Assembly: GCA_963978905.1 (NCBI GenBank)
Contig: OZ022260.1
Location: forward strand, 40,112,259-40,176,258
Direction of reading: 5' to 3'
DNA: 64,000 nucleotides
Origin: Trichostrongylus colubriformis
Taxonomy: Eukaryota; Nematoda; Chromadorea; Rhabditida; Trichostrongylidae
The notes beneath the pieces are model-generated. The model saw only the letters and a list, made by a program, of their open reading frames with translations. It had not been told where the DNA came from and did no database searches. Made by a program: the position numbers and the translations under genes. Positions 13,501-24,104 of the stretch are shown here, piece by piece. How positions within the stretch are numbered: the stretch's first letter is position 1; the number at the start of each line of letters is the position of its first letter.

Positions 13501-16500
13501 ACAACGGTGAACAATTTTATAATTTTTTTCATTTTAAATTCATAATCATTACTACTATTTAATTTTTCATTAATATGTCCCATTTGTGAAAAGCCGCGTT
13601 GACTCTGTCGTCTGGGCGAGTCTAGCCTTTCTGCATCTCTGCCCTCAAAACTGAGTCGATGTGATGATTGATTTTTCTTGAATTTTGTAAGATTCATTCA
13701 TGGTTCGCTGAATTTTCATGGTGAATTAAGGTGAGGAAGCTTGCTACAATGGTCAGTGCATCGATGGTCGTTGTACAGGAGCATCCACACAAACCACCCC
13801 TCCACCACCAATTACGCCAAGTAAACCTGTAGTAGTTGTCCAGGTCAGCCAAGCTACGTCCACCACTGAGTTGATTCTCTTGTTATTAGGCTGTCATCTT
13901 CGCAAGGAACCGCATTTTTTATTTCCCCACATTTTTTAAGGTTTTCAAAATCACTGACTTTGTCATATGGGACCAGAAATGACATATAATGTAATATTGA
14001 ACAAATGCTGAACACTCCTTGCGGGAGCCACACCCATATGATGCAAGCCCCGCCCTTCACTTTTTTATTGTTTCTTTTCAGCAAACTTGTTTCAATGAAC
14101 ACGAGTGTTGTTCATACTGGGCCGGTATTGGCGAGTGTACTAGAAATCCTGTCTATATGAGTCTGTGGTGCAAAGCATCGTGCCGGACGTGTCAGCCAAA
14201 GTACGATCTAAATAACGGTAAGCACGTTCCGATGAATACTACCTCGTTCATAATTGACATTTAAGCTGGGAGAAAAAATCTCCAACAAGCAAGGCTTTCC
14301 CGGCGAACCGTCGCGTGGCATTCATAGATGGTGCTCAAATGAACAAGGTTTCACTAATGATATCTAGCAAACTAAACATCGTGCCGAACGTGCAATAATT
14401 TTACTCCGAGAAAAGTAGGCTTTCCACATAGAAACCAGCCTCAAGATCAACATTGGAGAAGGGCACGTCATTTGCGCGTTGGAGTGGAATGCGTGTGCAC
14501 TATTAGGACAGGAAATTCGGTTGTGGTGTCCGGCATACAAGCGATCGTGAGAGCTATGCGCGGTGCGTTGGATGGGTCTAAAGCGATGACGGTGCTCTAC
14601 ACCTTAGTCTGGGCGTACATATAAGATAAGACAGAAATTCTAGTAATGAGGACAACGAGCAGGGCGTAACAGATGATATCGTTGAAATTTGAGAGATACA
14701 CCCAGCACGGACTTCTTTCCTAGGTGCAATAATCGTACGAGAACTGCGATCAGGGAACCTCATTTTTGCTTTATCTAGGACTTTTCATTCACTCTTCTTT
14801 GCTGCTAAATGAATCAGAACCTCCAGCTTCAGTGCAGAGTGCGGCACCGTTCACAATTCGTCGCGATGTGTGCCTTTGATTTGATTTGTAGTTTTTCTAA
14901 CCCTATCAAATGAGGATGCACTTTTTTGAATTGAATACCTAAAGAATCGCCAACGTGAAGACAACTGACTATTGAAGTTTATTCTTGGGAAGTTCAGGCT
15001 TTATTTTGGCTGCAGATTCCACATGTTTCCTTGCAATACGTCTTCGCTCTGTTTCCTGCAGGGCCTTCCGCATTGCAGGAATCGGCATATTTTTTACAGG
15101 CACTTTGTAAAAGCAGGTCCTTGCATTCCTGAAGCAATTTTCGTTGTCATTCAAAAACAGATCTACAAAGTCGAAGATTTTGCATGGAATTTCATCATGA
15201 CTGCTTATCAAGTAGACGTCACCTCAACCGCTTGTCCTCCTTGAGTGAAGGAATTAAGAACCATCAATGCAATGAGCCCGTAGAAAAGCATCTATGCGTC
15301 AGTTGTAGCATCAGGAGCTTAGACCCTTTTATATGGTCACAAAATAGATGAATCGAGGCTAATTGGCGGAACCGTTTGTATTGCCTTACAACTGCGCACA
15401 CACAGAGTTTCGTCATTTCCAACTCCACAGGTCGTTAAACAAACACCAATGAACTCTTGATGGTCATACGCGGAACAAAGCATAGTCAGTAATAAAGAAT
15501 TAGTTATAGTAGTAAAGACAATTACGATATTTTTGATTGTTGATAGCTGCTGATTTTGGCCGCATGCGAAAGTTTTAACAAGCATGGTGTGTTTTATGGG
15601 GAAAGTGGTGTCGGAAGTGTAATGAATTAGCACATATGCCGGGAAAACATGGAGTCGGGGTTCGAGTCTCGTCCGACACCGAAGCTCTTGCTCATAACTC
15701 AGCATACTTGTGGAGACAATTTCATCATATCGAGAGCTAAATCGCTGTCCTCGAATGGAGAAGGAGTGCGATTTGGCCATTCGTCTAGAAAAGCTAGCAG
15801 TTTATTACATTCTACCTGGCCTTAGTCTGATCTGAAACCATCACAGTATATGTATGTGCTTTTCGATAATTCTAGATGTAATCCAGTTGAAATCTGGATG
15901 CGGTTGGGAAGGAGAACAAATGAAAACATTGAAATAGTTATACAAGAGTTTCAATTCCGAATGTTTTTTGAGTTGCTCAGGTCTTCCTGAGAAATTAGAC
16001 GTGAAGCGTTACAACATCTTAGGCTTCGCGATGATCTTGCTTCTGACAGCCAGAAACAGCCCCAGCACGCTGAAGGCTTGGTGTGGATCTGAGCGGCGTT
16101 GGCCTGCATTTCTTCTTGAGATCTCTTTTTCCCAGTGCATAGTGCTCCCGTGATAAGAGAGCAAGATCACTGTGGAGCCTGAGATCTTGTAGCGGTTCGA
16201 TACGCTTGGGTCACCTCTTGTGTTTATAAACAGACGGCTTCCGCAATCAAAGTAATCACGTGAGCTGTCGAACCTTTCAGAAAGAGCTAAGCGACTCAAA
16301 TTTCCTATTGTCCTAGAAATATTCGGAATTGAAACTCTCGTATTATTATTTTAATATTTTCATTAATTCTTGTTCCCAACCGCACCTAGATTCCAATTGA
16401 ATTGCTTCAAGAATTATCGAAGAGCGCGTCCACTGTGATTGCCTCAGACACAGTACTAAGACCAGGTAGAATGTAATCAACGAATGGCCAAATCGCACTC

Positions 16501-19500
16501 CTTCTCCATTCGAGAACAGCGATTTAGCTCTCGACATAATGAAATTGTCTTCATTAACAGCTGATTTTTGTTCCATGTATGACCATCAAGAGTTCATTGC
16601 AGTTTGTTTAACGGCTTGTGGGGTTCGAAGTGACAAAACTCTGTGGGTGCGCGATTGGCGATTGTAAGGCAATACAAACGGTTCCGCCAATTAGCCTCGA
16701 TTCATCTATTTTGTGACCGTATAAAAGGGTCTAAGCTCCTGAAGCTACAACTGACGCATAGATGCTTTTCTACGTGCTCATTGCATTGATGGTTCTTAAT
16801 TCCTTCACTCAAGGAGGGCAAGCGGTTGAGGTGACGTCTACTTGATAAGTAGTCATGATGAAATTCCATGCAAAATCTTCGTTTTTGGAAACTTATTCTT
16901 GAATGATAACGAAAATTGTTTCAGGAATGCAAGGACCTGCTTCTACAAAGTGCCTGTAAAAAATATGCCGATTCCTGCAATGCGGAAGGCCCTGCAGGAA
17001 ACAGAGCGAAGACGTATTGCAAGAAAACATGTGGAATCTGCAGCCAGAAATAGAGTCTGAACTTCCCAAGAATAAACTTCGATAGTCATTTGTCTTCACG
17101 TTGCCAATTCTGTAGGTATTTAGTAAAAAAATGCATTCCCATTTGATAGGGTTAGAAAAACTATAAATTTAAATCAAAGGCACACTTCGCGATGAATTGT
17201 TAGCGATGTCGCGCTCATTACTGAAGCTGGGGGTTCACTTAGCAGCAAAGAAGGGTGAACGAAAAGTTCCAGATGAAGCAAAAATAAGATTACCTGATCG
17301 CAGTTCTCGTACGATTATTGCACCCTGGAGAGAAGTCCGTGCTGGGTAGTATCATCAAATTTCAACGATATCACATGTTTCGCACTGCCTGTTGTCGTTG
17401 TCCTCATTACTAGAGTTTCTGTCATATCTTATACAATACCGCTACTAATTCATGGTCAGTCGACACCAAAAACAAAAACCCCATGATTTCTCCGTCTTTT
17501 TGCTGTGACTTTCTTCAAATTTTCCAATCAATTTGAAAAAGGTGCGTGGTGAAATCGTTGCTCGAGGCGAATGTAAGAGTCTGTGAAACTTTTCCATTTC
17601 TTCTACCCTTCGGCATAATATTCGAGATTTTCGCAAATTATGCTTCGAAGTATCACGAGCGATTCTCGTAGACGCTGTGGAGTCGCGAACCGTCCACTTC
17701 GACCGTGACTCTCAAAACAGAAGTTTCATAGCGAAAAATACCCTTATATTCGCGAAGAACATAAATCAAGGTCATCTTGGTCTCTCTCACGTTAAGTTTC
17801 AATAGTTCTAAATTAATTTTATTGAAAATTTCTTGTACACTATTTTTAGGTTAACGCTGCTGAATCCTAACTTGAGAGGTACCAATGATTATGGATCTAT
17901 GTTTTTGTCGAATACAAGAGTACTTTCGGCTATGAAGCTTTTTTGAATGTCACAGTCGAAGAGGACGGTTTACGAGCCCGTAGCGTCGACGAGAATCGCG
18001 TGAAGTACTTCGAGCATAATTCGCAAAAATCTTGAAAATCATACCGAAGGAAAGAAGAATTGGAAGCAGACATCTACATTCGCGTTTTCACCAGGCACCT
18101 TTTTCAGATTAACTGGAAAATTTAAAGAAGGAAAGGGAGGGAAATCATGGAGTTCCCGTTTTTTTGGTGCCGACTGACGATCAATTCGTCGCGGTATTGT
18201 AATCGTCTCGGGACTCAACTGATTCGGTGCCCCTATCTCACAGGATCGCGTCGCGCGTCAACGCAGCAACGCGGATTTTCTGTCCTAGTGGCACATACCC
18301 TGTGCGCACGAAAATCGGTGGGTGGAAACCGAATGAAGGCTCACGTGTGTTTCCAACCACGGATTTTCTGAGTGGCCTCGAAACCATCCGAATATCCTAA
18401 GAACCATAACAATATCCAGATTTCTTCTATCAAAAGATGAACGTACGCTGCGTGCGGGGCAATCTGGCAAGGAATGAGCGAACGCTTGGCGTTCGAGGGT
18501 GTGAACCCTTATGTCAGGTATTGCATCGCAACCTTCTCCGCGCGACATTGTCGCGTGAGTAGTCTGCTCATGGTGGGAATCGTATGTAATTGCACAAGAA
18601 GGACGGCGACAGTATCGACGACTATATTTCCATTTTGACGTGATATTGAGCTTCTTTTTATTCTGCTTTCACTTCAGAAGACAAAATTCACTTGAAGTAG
18701 TTCGATTTGAATGCTTTGAGCTCTGTTTTGGTTTGTGATAGCGTTTTGCATGCATTCGTTCCATTTACTGTTATGTATCATCCTTACTTGCATATCAACA
18801 TGAGGATTTTATAAAAGTAGAAGAGCTTATGCCTCAGCCAAGAGAAAAGGAGCTCCGAGGTGAGCGAAACCATCTATAATACTTGTGTAAGAACGGAGTT
18901 TCGCATTAGGGCCGAAATGGTTCACACATCTCCAACTCCTTTCCCTTAGCCCGGGTTGTGGAAACCCAAGAAGAACACTAATTCAATTTGATACAATTCA
19001 AAAACACAATAACACTACAATAACACAAACTACAATAACAATATACTACAATAACACAATTAATTTACACTGTAGTGTTACATATGTAGCAAAAGAAGTC
19101 CGGGAGTGCAAAAATGATGGGTATAATAGGTAACAGAGCATGAAAGTGGAATGATTGCATGCAAAACACTATTATCAACCAAAAGTAAACTGAAAACATG
19201 CAAAATGAACTAAATTCACACGAATCCTGCTTATTTGAATGAAAACAATTTGAAATCAAGCTCAATATCACACCAAAATGAATAAAAGTAAGCGTCGATA
19301 GCGTCGTCGACGCAATTCCTACCGTGAGCAATCATCTCGCGCACAAACATCGCTCGCCGCTCGACGCCGCGCGAAATTCCGACATCAGGGTGCACAACGG
19401 GCGTTCGGCACAAAATGTCAGAGAATGCCTCACGGATCTATAAACTGTGATTCAAATGGAATTTCAGAATGTCTGGATCGACACAGCAGCTGTGCAATGT

Positions 19501-21206
19501 GGTCAAAGGGTACCGAATGTACAAAGAATCCCCTATGGATGTCAGAGAATTGCCGACATGCATGCGGTAAATGCGGTGTAACCCGGGCTATAACGTGCAG
19601 TGGTGGTGCAAAGAATCAGGGTCAGTTTGATCACTCTCCTTTTCGCTTTGAAAAATAATGTAACGGGAAAGTCGATTGCCTCGTGCAGTGAGCCGAGTAC
19701 TGAGCTCTGCCCAGAAATGTCGAAGCATTGGAAAGAGTGTGTATATATGCAATGAATTTCATGGGTTGGGTGATGTTAGATTCAGGTTCTCGTGTGAGTG
19801 CCGTCCGTCTTTCGCAGTAGTAGACCCCAGGAAGGATTCGATCGCGTGACCATAAAATCCATGCTACCATGGCATTATCCAACTGCTCTCGCTCGCCTTT
19901 AGGTCTCCTTCATACTTTTCGCCGGCATGGCGTGGCTGTGTTCACAGCGAAACAGGGTGGCACGGGGAAGTGCTGAGGCAACGCAGACAACGAGACAGAG
20001 TGGCATAGGTGAAGACGCAGAAACACGCAGCAGAGCCCTGCCGCCGCCGGCATCGCCGAGTATGAACGTGGCTATAATCAGTACTATCTCAAATAGATTT
20101 CTATCAATATCATTCAGCTTTTCAGTTTCAACCACCACAGCTGTACCGCTACAGCGGCCACCACCACGAACTGGAGGAGGTAGGGTATTTTGTCAGCGAG
20201 GTGTGTACCCTTATGTCAGGATTGTCGCACCGCGGCATGTTGCAAGCGAAGCAAGGCGGACCAGCTAAAAGCGCAATGTTGTTGGGTCCCGGAGCGATTA
20301 GAAGTCAACTGCGTATCGCGCGCCTAGCATTAGCGTGTAGTCGTTCTAAGACCCAACAACCGCGACACGCATATCTCGCACACACTGTGTCGCACGCCGC
20401 TTGACGTCGTGCGACAATCCTGACATGAGGGTACACACCCCTGTTAGCGTATCTGATTTGTTTCACGATGTATAACATTCTCACTAATTTATTCAGCCTC
20501 GACGTGCAATTCACCGATGTGCTTCAATGAGTATCAGTGTTGTCCCGTTTGGGCACTGCAAGTGAGCCCATATGACGAATTACTATTCTTATAAAACTTT
20601 TTAAGTACATTCAATGTAAAAAGCATGTAATAGACAATGTATTGATCAGTTATGTGATTTTTGACGTTTTGCATCATAGACCAGTTCTGATAGATAGTTT
20701 TGTCACTAGTTGAAATGGAGCAGGAAAATGGAATTCCAATTCACTCTAAGCCGGAATTAACTTCGGAACTAATGCTTTGATTAAATAAGCAATTTGTCAA
20801 TTGTTGAAAATTGTTGATGAAAATTGATAGTTGTTGAAAACTTACCGGAAAATCAGTTTTGGATTTTTCGCACCTGAATTTCAGCCCCTGTCGCTTAATG
20901 TTCATATCCAGTTGTTTACCCACGACATTCCATGGTTTTTTAGGGAGAGTGCCAAACGAATCCCGTGTTTATGCTTTGTCAATGCCGAGTGAGCTGTCAG
21001 CAGTGTCAACCACCGTATCGTTACGGAGGTGAATCGCTCTCAGATTCATTTTATCTATCGACGCTTCGATAATCAATATTGATTGATGTTTAGACTGTGC
21101 TGACTATCATGGTGACTGCGCTAAGTGGTCGCGAACAGGCGAATGCAGAAAACCATGGATGCTGGAGAACTGTCGTCGATCGTGTAATTCCTGCGCCACA
21201 ATGTAA
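7589..21206 (+). CDS. Secreted tyrosinase with C-terminal ShK domains (unit 1, 17 exons)
   Basis: Copper type-3 oxidase expected to oxidise phenols; in nematodes such enzymes are linked to cuticle or eggshell cross-linking (family knowledge). Exons read by frame and GT-AG sites: 7589-7732, 8039-8171, 8766-8892, 9512-9616, 9696-9873, 10237-10359, 11086-11256, 13121-13253, 13304-13368, 13421-13506, 13731-13843, 14082-14217, 19468-19620, 20126-20179, 20497-20561, 20944-21028, 21094-21206 (about 661 aa). Exon 1 starts with a hydrophobic signal peptide, with TTTTCAG motifs just upstream that could accept a spliced leader. CuA histidines lie in exon 4 (IHAQ, GAHSG, LPWHREY); CuB histidines in exon 7 ([14 protein letters not shown]). 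Four ShK domains follow: exon 12, exon 13, exons 15+16, exon 17. Splice phases agree everywhere except between exons 9 and 10, where the only GT donor leaves the wrong phase. Intron 12 is 5.25 kb and contains two ShK peptide genes. Confidence 0.85.
10329..10420 (+). repeat. 46-bp tandem duplication across the exon 6 donor
   Basis: Two adjacent 46-bp copies (10329-10374 and 10375-10420) contain the last codons of exon 6 and its GTAGGT donor, so two identical donors exist. Only the first keeps frame, because 46 is not a multiple of three. The duplication is absent from units 2 and 5. Confidence 0.8.
10487..10978 (+). mobile_element. Truncated mariner-like repeat, copy B
   Basis: Starts TTAGGATGTAAAG after a TA and matches, in inverted orientation, the right half of the full element at 1175-2073. 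The far end is missing. It lies in tyrosinase intron 6; the unit 2 intron lacks it, so it either inserted after duplication or was lost there. Confidence 0.55.
11832..12858 (-). mobile_element. DNA transposon relic with subterminal repeats in tyrosinase intron 7
   Basis: Bounded by inverted AACTGGACACTTT and AAAGTGTCCAGTT. Inside each end, CACCTGGGAC/TTCAAA-type motifs repeat. The corresponding intron of unit 2 (about 25.66-25.69 kb) has only the flanks, giving an approximate empty site. A minus-strand frame of about 140 codons (from about 12520 down to 12102, with one frame change near 12.4 kb) looks like the helix-turn-helix start of a transposase, with no catalytic domain. The target duplication is not clear. 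Confidence 0.55.
12102..12520 (-). pseudogene. HTH-type transposase fragment
   Basis: Reading from a Met at about 12520, the frame gives a basic start (MSSRKSS), then a helix-rich segment ([14 protein letters not shown]) and, after a frame change near 12.4 kb, motifs such as [14 protein letters not shown] and [17 protein letters not shown], ending at 12102. This resembles DNA-binding halves of Tc1/mariner-like transposases; no DDE catalytic part follows. It lies antisense in tyrosinase intron 7, inside the 11832-12858 element. Probably inactive. Confidence 0.4.
14994..15291 (-). CDS. Small secreted single-ShK peptide gene S1 (nested, unit 1)
   Basis: Two exons on the minus strand: 15291-15223 (23 codons) and 15128-14994 (44 codons plus TGA), with a 94-nt GT-AG intron in phase 0. 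Exon 1 encodes a signal-like leader ([12 protein letters not shown] start); exon 2 encodes six cysteines with spacing C-x8-C-x6-C-x13-C-x3-C-x2-C, the ShK pattern. The predicted product is 67 aa. ShK peptides are known as potassium-channel ligands in sea anemones, and worm relatives are proposed to modulate host immunity; function here is inference. The gene lies antisense inside tyrosinase intron 12 and faces S2 head to head. A TATA box lies 42 bp before the ATG. Confidence 0.72.
15326..15333 (-). promoter_or_regulatory. TATA box of S1
   Basis: TATAAAAG on the minus strand, 42 bp from the S1 start codon. Sequence and spacing are the same in all eight peptide-gene copies. Confidence 0.6.
15608..15679 (+). 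ncRNA. tRNA-like sequence, copy A
   Basis: Seventy-two bases with a perfect 7-bp acceptor pairing (GTGTCGG with CCGACAC), a D-arm-like segment (GTGTAATG...GCAC) and a B box GGTTCGAGTCT. The T stem pairs over only about three bases and the base before the putative anticodon is not T, so this is probably a tRNA relic or a tRNA-derived promoter. It lies about 320 bp upstream of S1 and recurs in every unit. Confidence 0.4.
15990..16290. other. Conserved central block between divergent peptide genes (unit 1)
   Basis: About 300 bp at the centre of the head-to-head inverted repeat, present in all four units (28760-29045, 47390-47665, 52500-52790). On the minus strand it keeps a reading frame of up to 96 codons in unit 1, but indels break that frame in other copies. 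It also has a TATAAA-like motif. It may be a shared regulatory region, a non-coding RNA or a decayed exon; nothing here identifies it. Confidence 0.4.
16720..16727 (+). promoter_or_regulatory. TATA box of S2
   Basis: TATAAAAG starting 42 bp before the S2 ATG, inside the block shared by all peptide genes. Confidence 0.6.
16762..17053 (+). CDS. Small secreted single-ShK peptide gene S2 (nested, unit 1)
   Basis: Exons 16762-16830 and 16925-17053, phase-0 GT-AG intron of 94 nt. The 23-residue leader matches S1 except for one residue (Val for Gly). Exon 2 keeps all six ShK cysteines with the S1 spacing but ends two residues early, because a small deletion brings a TAG in after Ser-Gln-Lys. Predicted product 65 aa, secreted. 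It is in sense orientation within tyrosinase intron 12 and is divergently paired with S1. Confidence 0.72.
17455..18178. repeat. Large imperfect palindrome (unit 1 copy)
   Basis: Arms of roughly 330 bp are reverse complements around a short spacer near 17.8-17.87 kb; the left arm begins GGTCAGTCGACACC and the right arm ends in GGTGCCGACTGAC. The structure is conserved in each unit (32141-32864, 48871-49610, 53979-54720). Reading frames in it differ between copies, so I read it as a foldback repeat, not a gene. Confidence 0.6.
18496..19399. mobile_element. hAT-like non-autonomous element (unit 1)
   Basis: Flanked by an 8-bp direct repeat GGCGTTCG (18488-18495 and 19400-19407). Ends are imperfect inverted repeats beginning AGGGTGTGAACCC and CGTTGTGCACCC. 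The 8-bp target duplication is typical of hAT transposons. No transposase frame is visible. The same insertion is present in units 2 and 4, so it predates those duplications. Confidence 0.6.
20199..20442. mobile_element. Short hAT-like MITE in tyrosinase intron 14
   Basis: A 244-bp element with inverted ends of about 35 bp (AGGTGTGTACCC... and ...GGGTACACACC), flanked by TGTCAGCG and TGTTAGCG, an 8-bp target duplication with one mismatch. Unit 4 has the uninterrupted site near 60195-60205. Its termini resemble those of the 18.5-19.4 kb element, so it is probably the same family. Confidence 0.65.
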
Positions 21207-21356
21207 GATGATATCGTCTTATCGATTTATCAGTCCGTATCGATTTTTCATACTTTCAGTGACTCCCTACGGCAACGCTGTACTCATCGTTTCACAAGAA
21301 CTGTGTTCTTTACATCTATAGGAATGTAACCACGACATCACACCGATCAATAATGT

Positions 21357-23062
21357 TTACTTAAAAAGATCTAAATAATCGATAATAATTTCATCATTGC
21401 CTTCCTTGGCAAGTGTCCAATACTTTGAACGCATTGCTGACTCATACGTCGCCAAATTATGTGTTTCCACCAGTTTGCATACTTTCATGCCAGCTCTGGT
21501 AAATCCATCACAATCAATCGATAATCACCAAATTTGGTAGATCAATCAGTTTCATGCGGAACTTGCCTGATATAATTTTGGGCATGTGCTATTTCCATCA
21601 CGGTTTCGCCGAGACCTTGGTTTCGATGTTCTTGAAACACGAACTGGTGATTCAGCCAGCCTAAAGCTTCTATTCCATAGTACGCTGCCATGCGTCCATC
21701 CTTTCGAATACACACCGCCGGTAAAAGGCGGATTTTCTCTCTGAAATAACAAAATGTGAATACAATGTGGTAGATTCACAAAAGCCATCTATACGCACAC
21801 ACATTCTACCAATAGTAGCAAGTAGGAGGAAGCGCCATTGACGTGGGAATTGATGAAGCTGCTGGATCGATTCTTATTAAAGGCAGTGTTAGGGAAAAAT
21901 CGGACGAAATACGGAAAGAGTGGCGTATATGACGGGCTATATGATCAGTAATACGACGGTGAAGGGAAAACGGAAGTGAATGACCAAAAACCCGAAAATA
22001 GAACCCCTTCCCCACCAATGATTTTCGACGTGGACGACCATTCCGTCAAGAGGCGCCTAGCCCGGGCAACTCTGCAATTGGCATGTAGCCAAGTAATCAG
22101 TGCGTAAAAACAGCGAGGAAACAATACAAATCTTCAGAAGCATCCCATCGTTAACTACAAATGAGCGAAGACAGTAAGTGAAAACTAATGAAAAAGAAAA
22201 GAAGAATAGAAAAGAAAAAGGCGCAGATTCTACGGGCTGATGGCAAAAATCAAAACCACTAAAAGGACAATCAGCTGATCAGAAAAGGGTATGCGACGTG
22301 CTGTATACGAAAGCGCGCCGCGATCGCTCCAGTCCTGCCGCCCGTCTTGGCTCCTCCCACCCAGCCAATCAGGAGGAAGTTCGTCACAGGAGGCGGGCTG
22401 CCCTAGCCAAGGCGGCTTGCCCTCATGAGACCGCCTCCGCCACAGCTCAAGGGGGTGCCTTTTGCGGGGGATTTCGCCATACATCCGCCTTTCAGACCCG
22501 TGATTTTTCACTGAATGCTTCCTTTTTGGATTCCCTGTCACCCACATTATCCCTAACACTGTCTTTAAGGCCGCCTACGGTCATACTGAGATTTTGGGAT
22601 TGAACATATGCCTTTTCAAAGAAAAACGCTTCTTTGGAGAAAATGCTTCTTTTGAAGAAAAAACGCTCACAATAGCCTTCACAGTACACAGTGAAAGATC
22701 GCAACGAGGGGAATCGTCTCCACATCTTGACAATGGATGAAATACATAGCGCATTCACATGGATAAATCAACTTACACTCTGGTTTTGCCATTTAAATCC
22801 TGATTGCTCACTATCATGTTTCATATCCCTTCTGGAGCAACACAATAACGTACCTGGTCAACTCGAGTTCATTGTCTGCTCCGTATCGCCATGCGCCAAT
22901 CATACAATGAGCCTCCTCGTCAAGTTTTTGCGTACCTGAAAAGTCCATGAATCTGGTTTTCTCGAAATTTGCAACCTTAATAAACTATTGTTGGGTGCAA
23001 ACCTTCTCTTGAAATTCTTTGAGGAACCCCGCCCACTCAATTCTATCAGGACCTAATGTCAT
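21357..23062 (-). pseudogene. GNAT-like N-acyltransferase gene or pseudogene
   Basis: Coding pieces on the minus strand: 23062-22854 (one open stretch except a TAG at 22987-22985), 21740-21567 and 21495-21357. Phases agree across both introns; the second intron would be GC-AG (AG|GCAAGT). The product would be about 170 aa. It contains LPAVCIRKDG, LNHQFVFQEHRNQGLGE (an R-x-x-G-x-G acetyl-CoA motif, as in GNAT proteins) and a Cys-Lys-Leu-Val-Glu stretch near the end. The TAG is shared with the 62-kb copy, so either the gene is dead, or the 18-bp segment is mis-read, or translation starts downstream. The substrate is unknown. Confidence 0.5.
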
Positions 23063-23080
23063 ATTACCTGTTTAACGTGC

Positions 23081-23144
23081 GTGCAACACATGGTGTTGCA
23101 CCCGAAATCTTCCTGGGTGACCAAGTGCAACACATGGTGTTGCA
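23081..23144. repeat. Two identical 21-bp dyads (unit 1)
   Basis: GTGCAACAC and its complement flank ATG at 23081-23101 and again at 23124-23144. They lie just upstream of the GNAT-like frame, and the pair is conserved at 62221-62241 and 62264-62284. Confidence 0.7.
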
Positions 23145-24104
23145 CCAGTATCAAACCACAGTTTTTCTTTGTTTTTGAAATTGTGTCGTGATCAGGAGCT
23201 GTCACTTTATATTTTCGAATATGAAAAATAACATAACTTTCTGGAATATTCCATGTTCGACTCTATTTTAATCTTAGCATAGATAGACACTCTGGCTAGT
23301 TTTTGTTGAAGCCTTCCAAGATTCACGATCTTATTTGTTCGGGAACCCGAAACCACCTCGCGAAAAACATTGGAAGTATTTTGGATTGCAGCAAAAGACC
23401 CTAAAATTAACAGGAAAGAGGAATGTGTGGCCATAAACCGTGACCTCGTGCTCTTTCTTGGCCTCTGTAAGTTTTGACCTACTGCAAGGTTGAGGTCGTG
23501 GAGGTGAAGGTAGTGCTCCTCAGTCTACTAAAAAAACTTGTTTTACTGGTGGTCTATCTTGCGGTAAGCCCATACCATCCTTCGATTGATCGATGCCGAG
23601 AGCTGGTTTAGTATTCTGATGAAAGGTTCTCGGGATTGTGAAAGTCTTGGAGTGAATTAGGTCTCAAGTTTCTATCAACTTTCAGACTCTGAAGAAGGCG
23701 AAGACGCCGAAACTTTAGCCTAGAATAAATAAGATCGTATCTTGTAAGGCTTCAACAGGAACTAGCCAGAGTGTCATAACTTTTTGGGACCTTTCCCTTT
23801 CAGTGCTAGGATTCTGGAACCACGCTTTTTGAAAACCATAGCATACAATAACAAAACAATTGCCAGGACAACTACTCACCTCTACAGTTGAGACTTTGAC
23901 TGAGTTCACTTTTCTATTGTCTGCGGACCTAATGCCTAGTTGTACAAAAGTTCAGTTTTCGCTTAGGAGTGTAATTAAAATGCAAACCAATTTTTTTGGT
24001 TTGATAATAGACAGAAATGTGTATCGTTCCTTATATGTATCCGAAAACGTATCCTGATAGCTTCAGCCTTCACAAATTGAGAACAAAACCCTAGGCACAA
24101 AACC
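23145..24104. repeat. Duplicated non-coding segment with inverted motif
   Basis: Matches 62285-63244. It contains an inverted pair (ACTCTGGCTAGTTTTTGTTG near 23270 and its complement near 23760) and a CTGAAGAAGGCGAAGACGCC motif at about 23690, which recurs in variant form at 51843 and 63920. No coding pattern. Confidence 0.5.

Larger units (their letters stand above)
14943..17113. repeat. Inverted duplication carrying S1 and S2
   Basis: Left and right arms of about 1 kb are reverse complements: gene, TATA region, and the region with the ORF fragment ending just before the TATA. The arms meet at the central block near 16.0-16.3 kb. The tRNA-like sequence is present only on the left side. The same structure recurs at 27684-29846, 38466-48526 (split by an LTR element) and 51190-53643. 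Confidence 0.7.

Noticed and set aside
15337..15780. 147-codon minus-strand frame as an independent gene
   Set aside because: It overlaps the tRNA-like sequence and promoter of S1, and indels change its upstream half in other units; only its last part is commented on as a finding.
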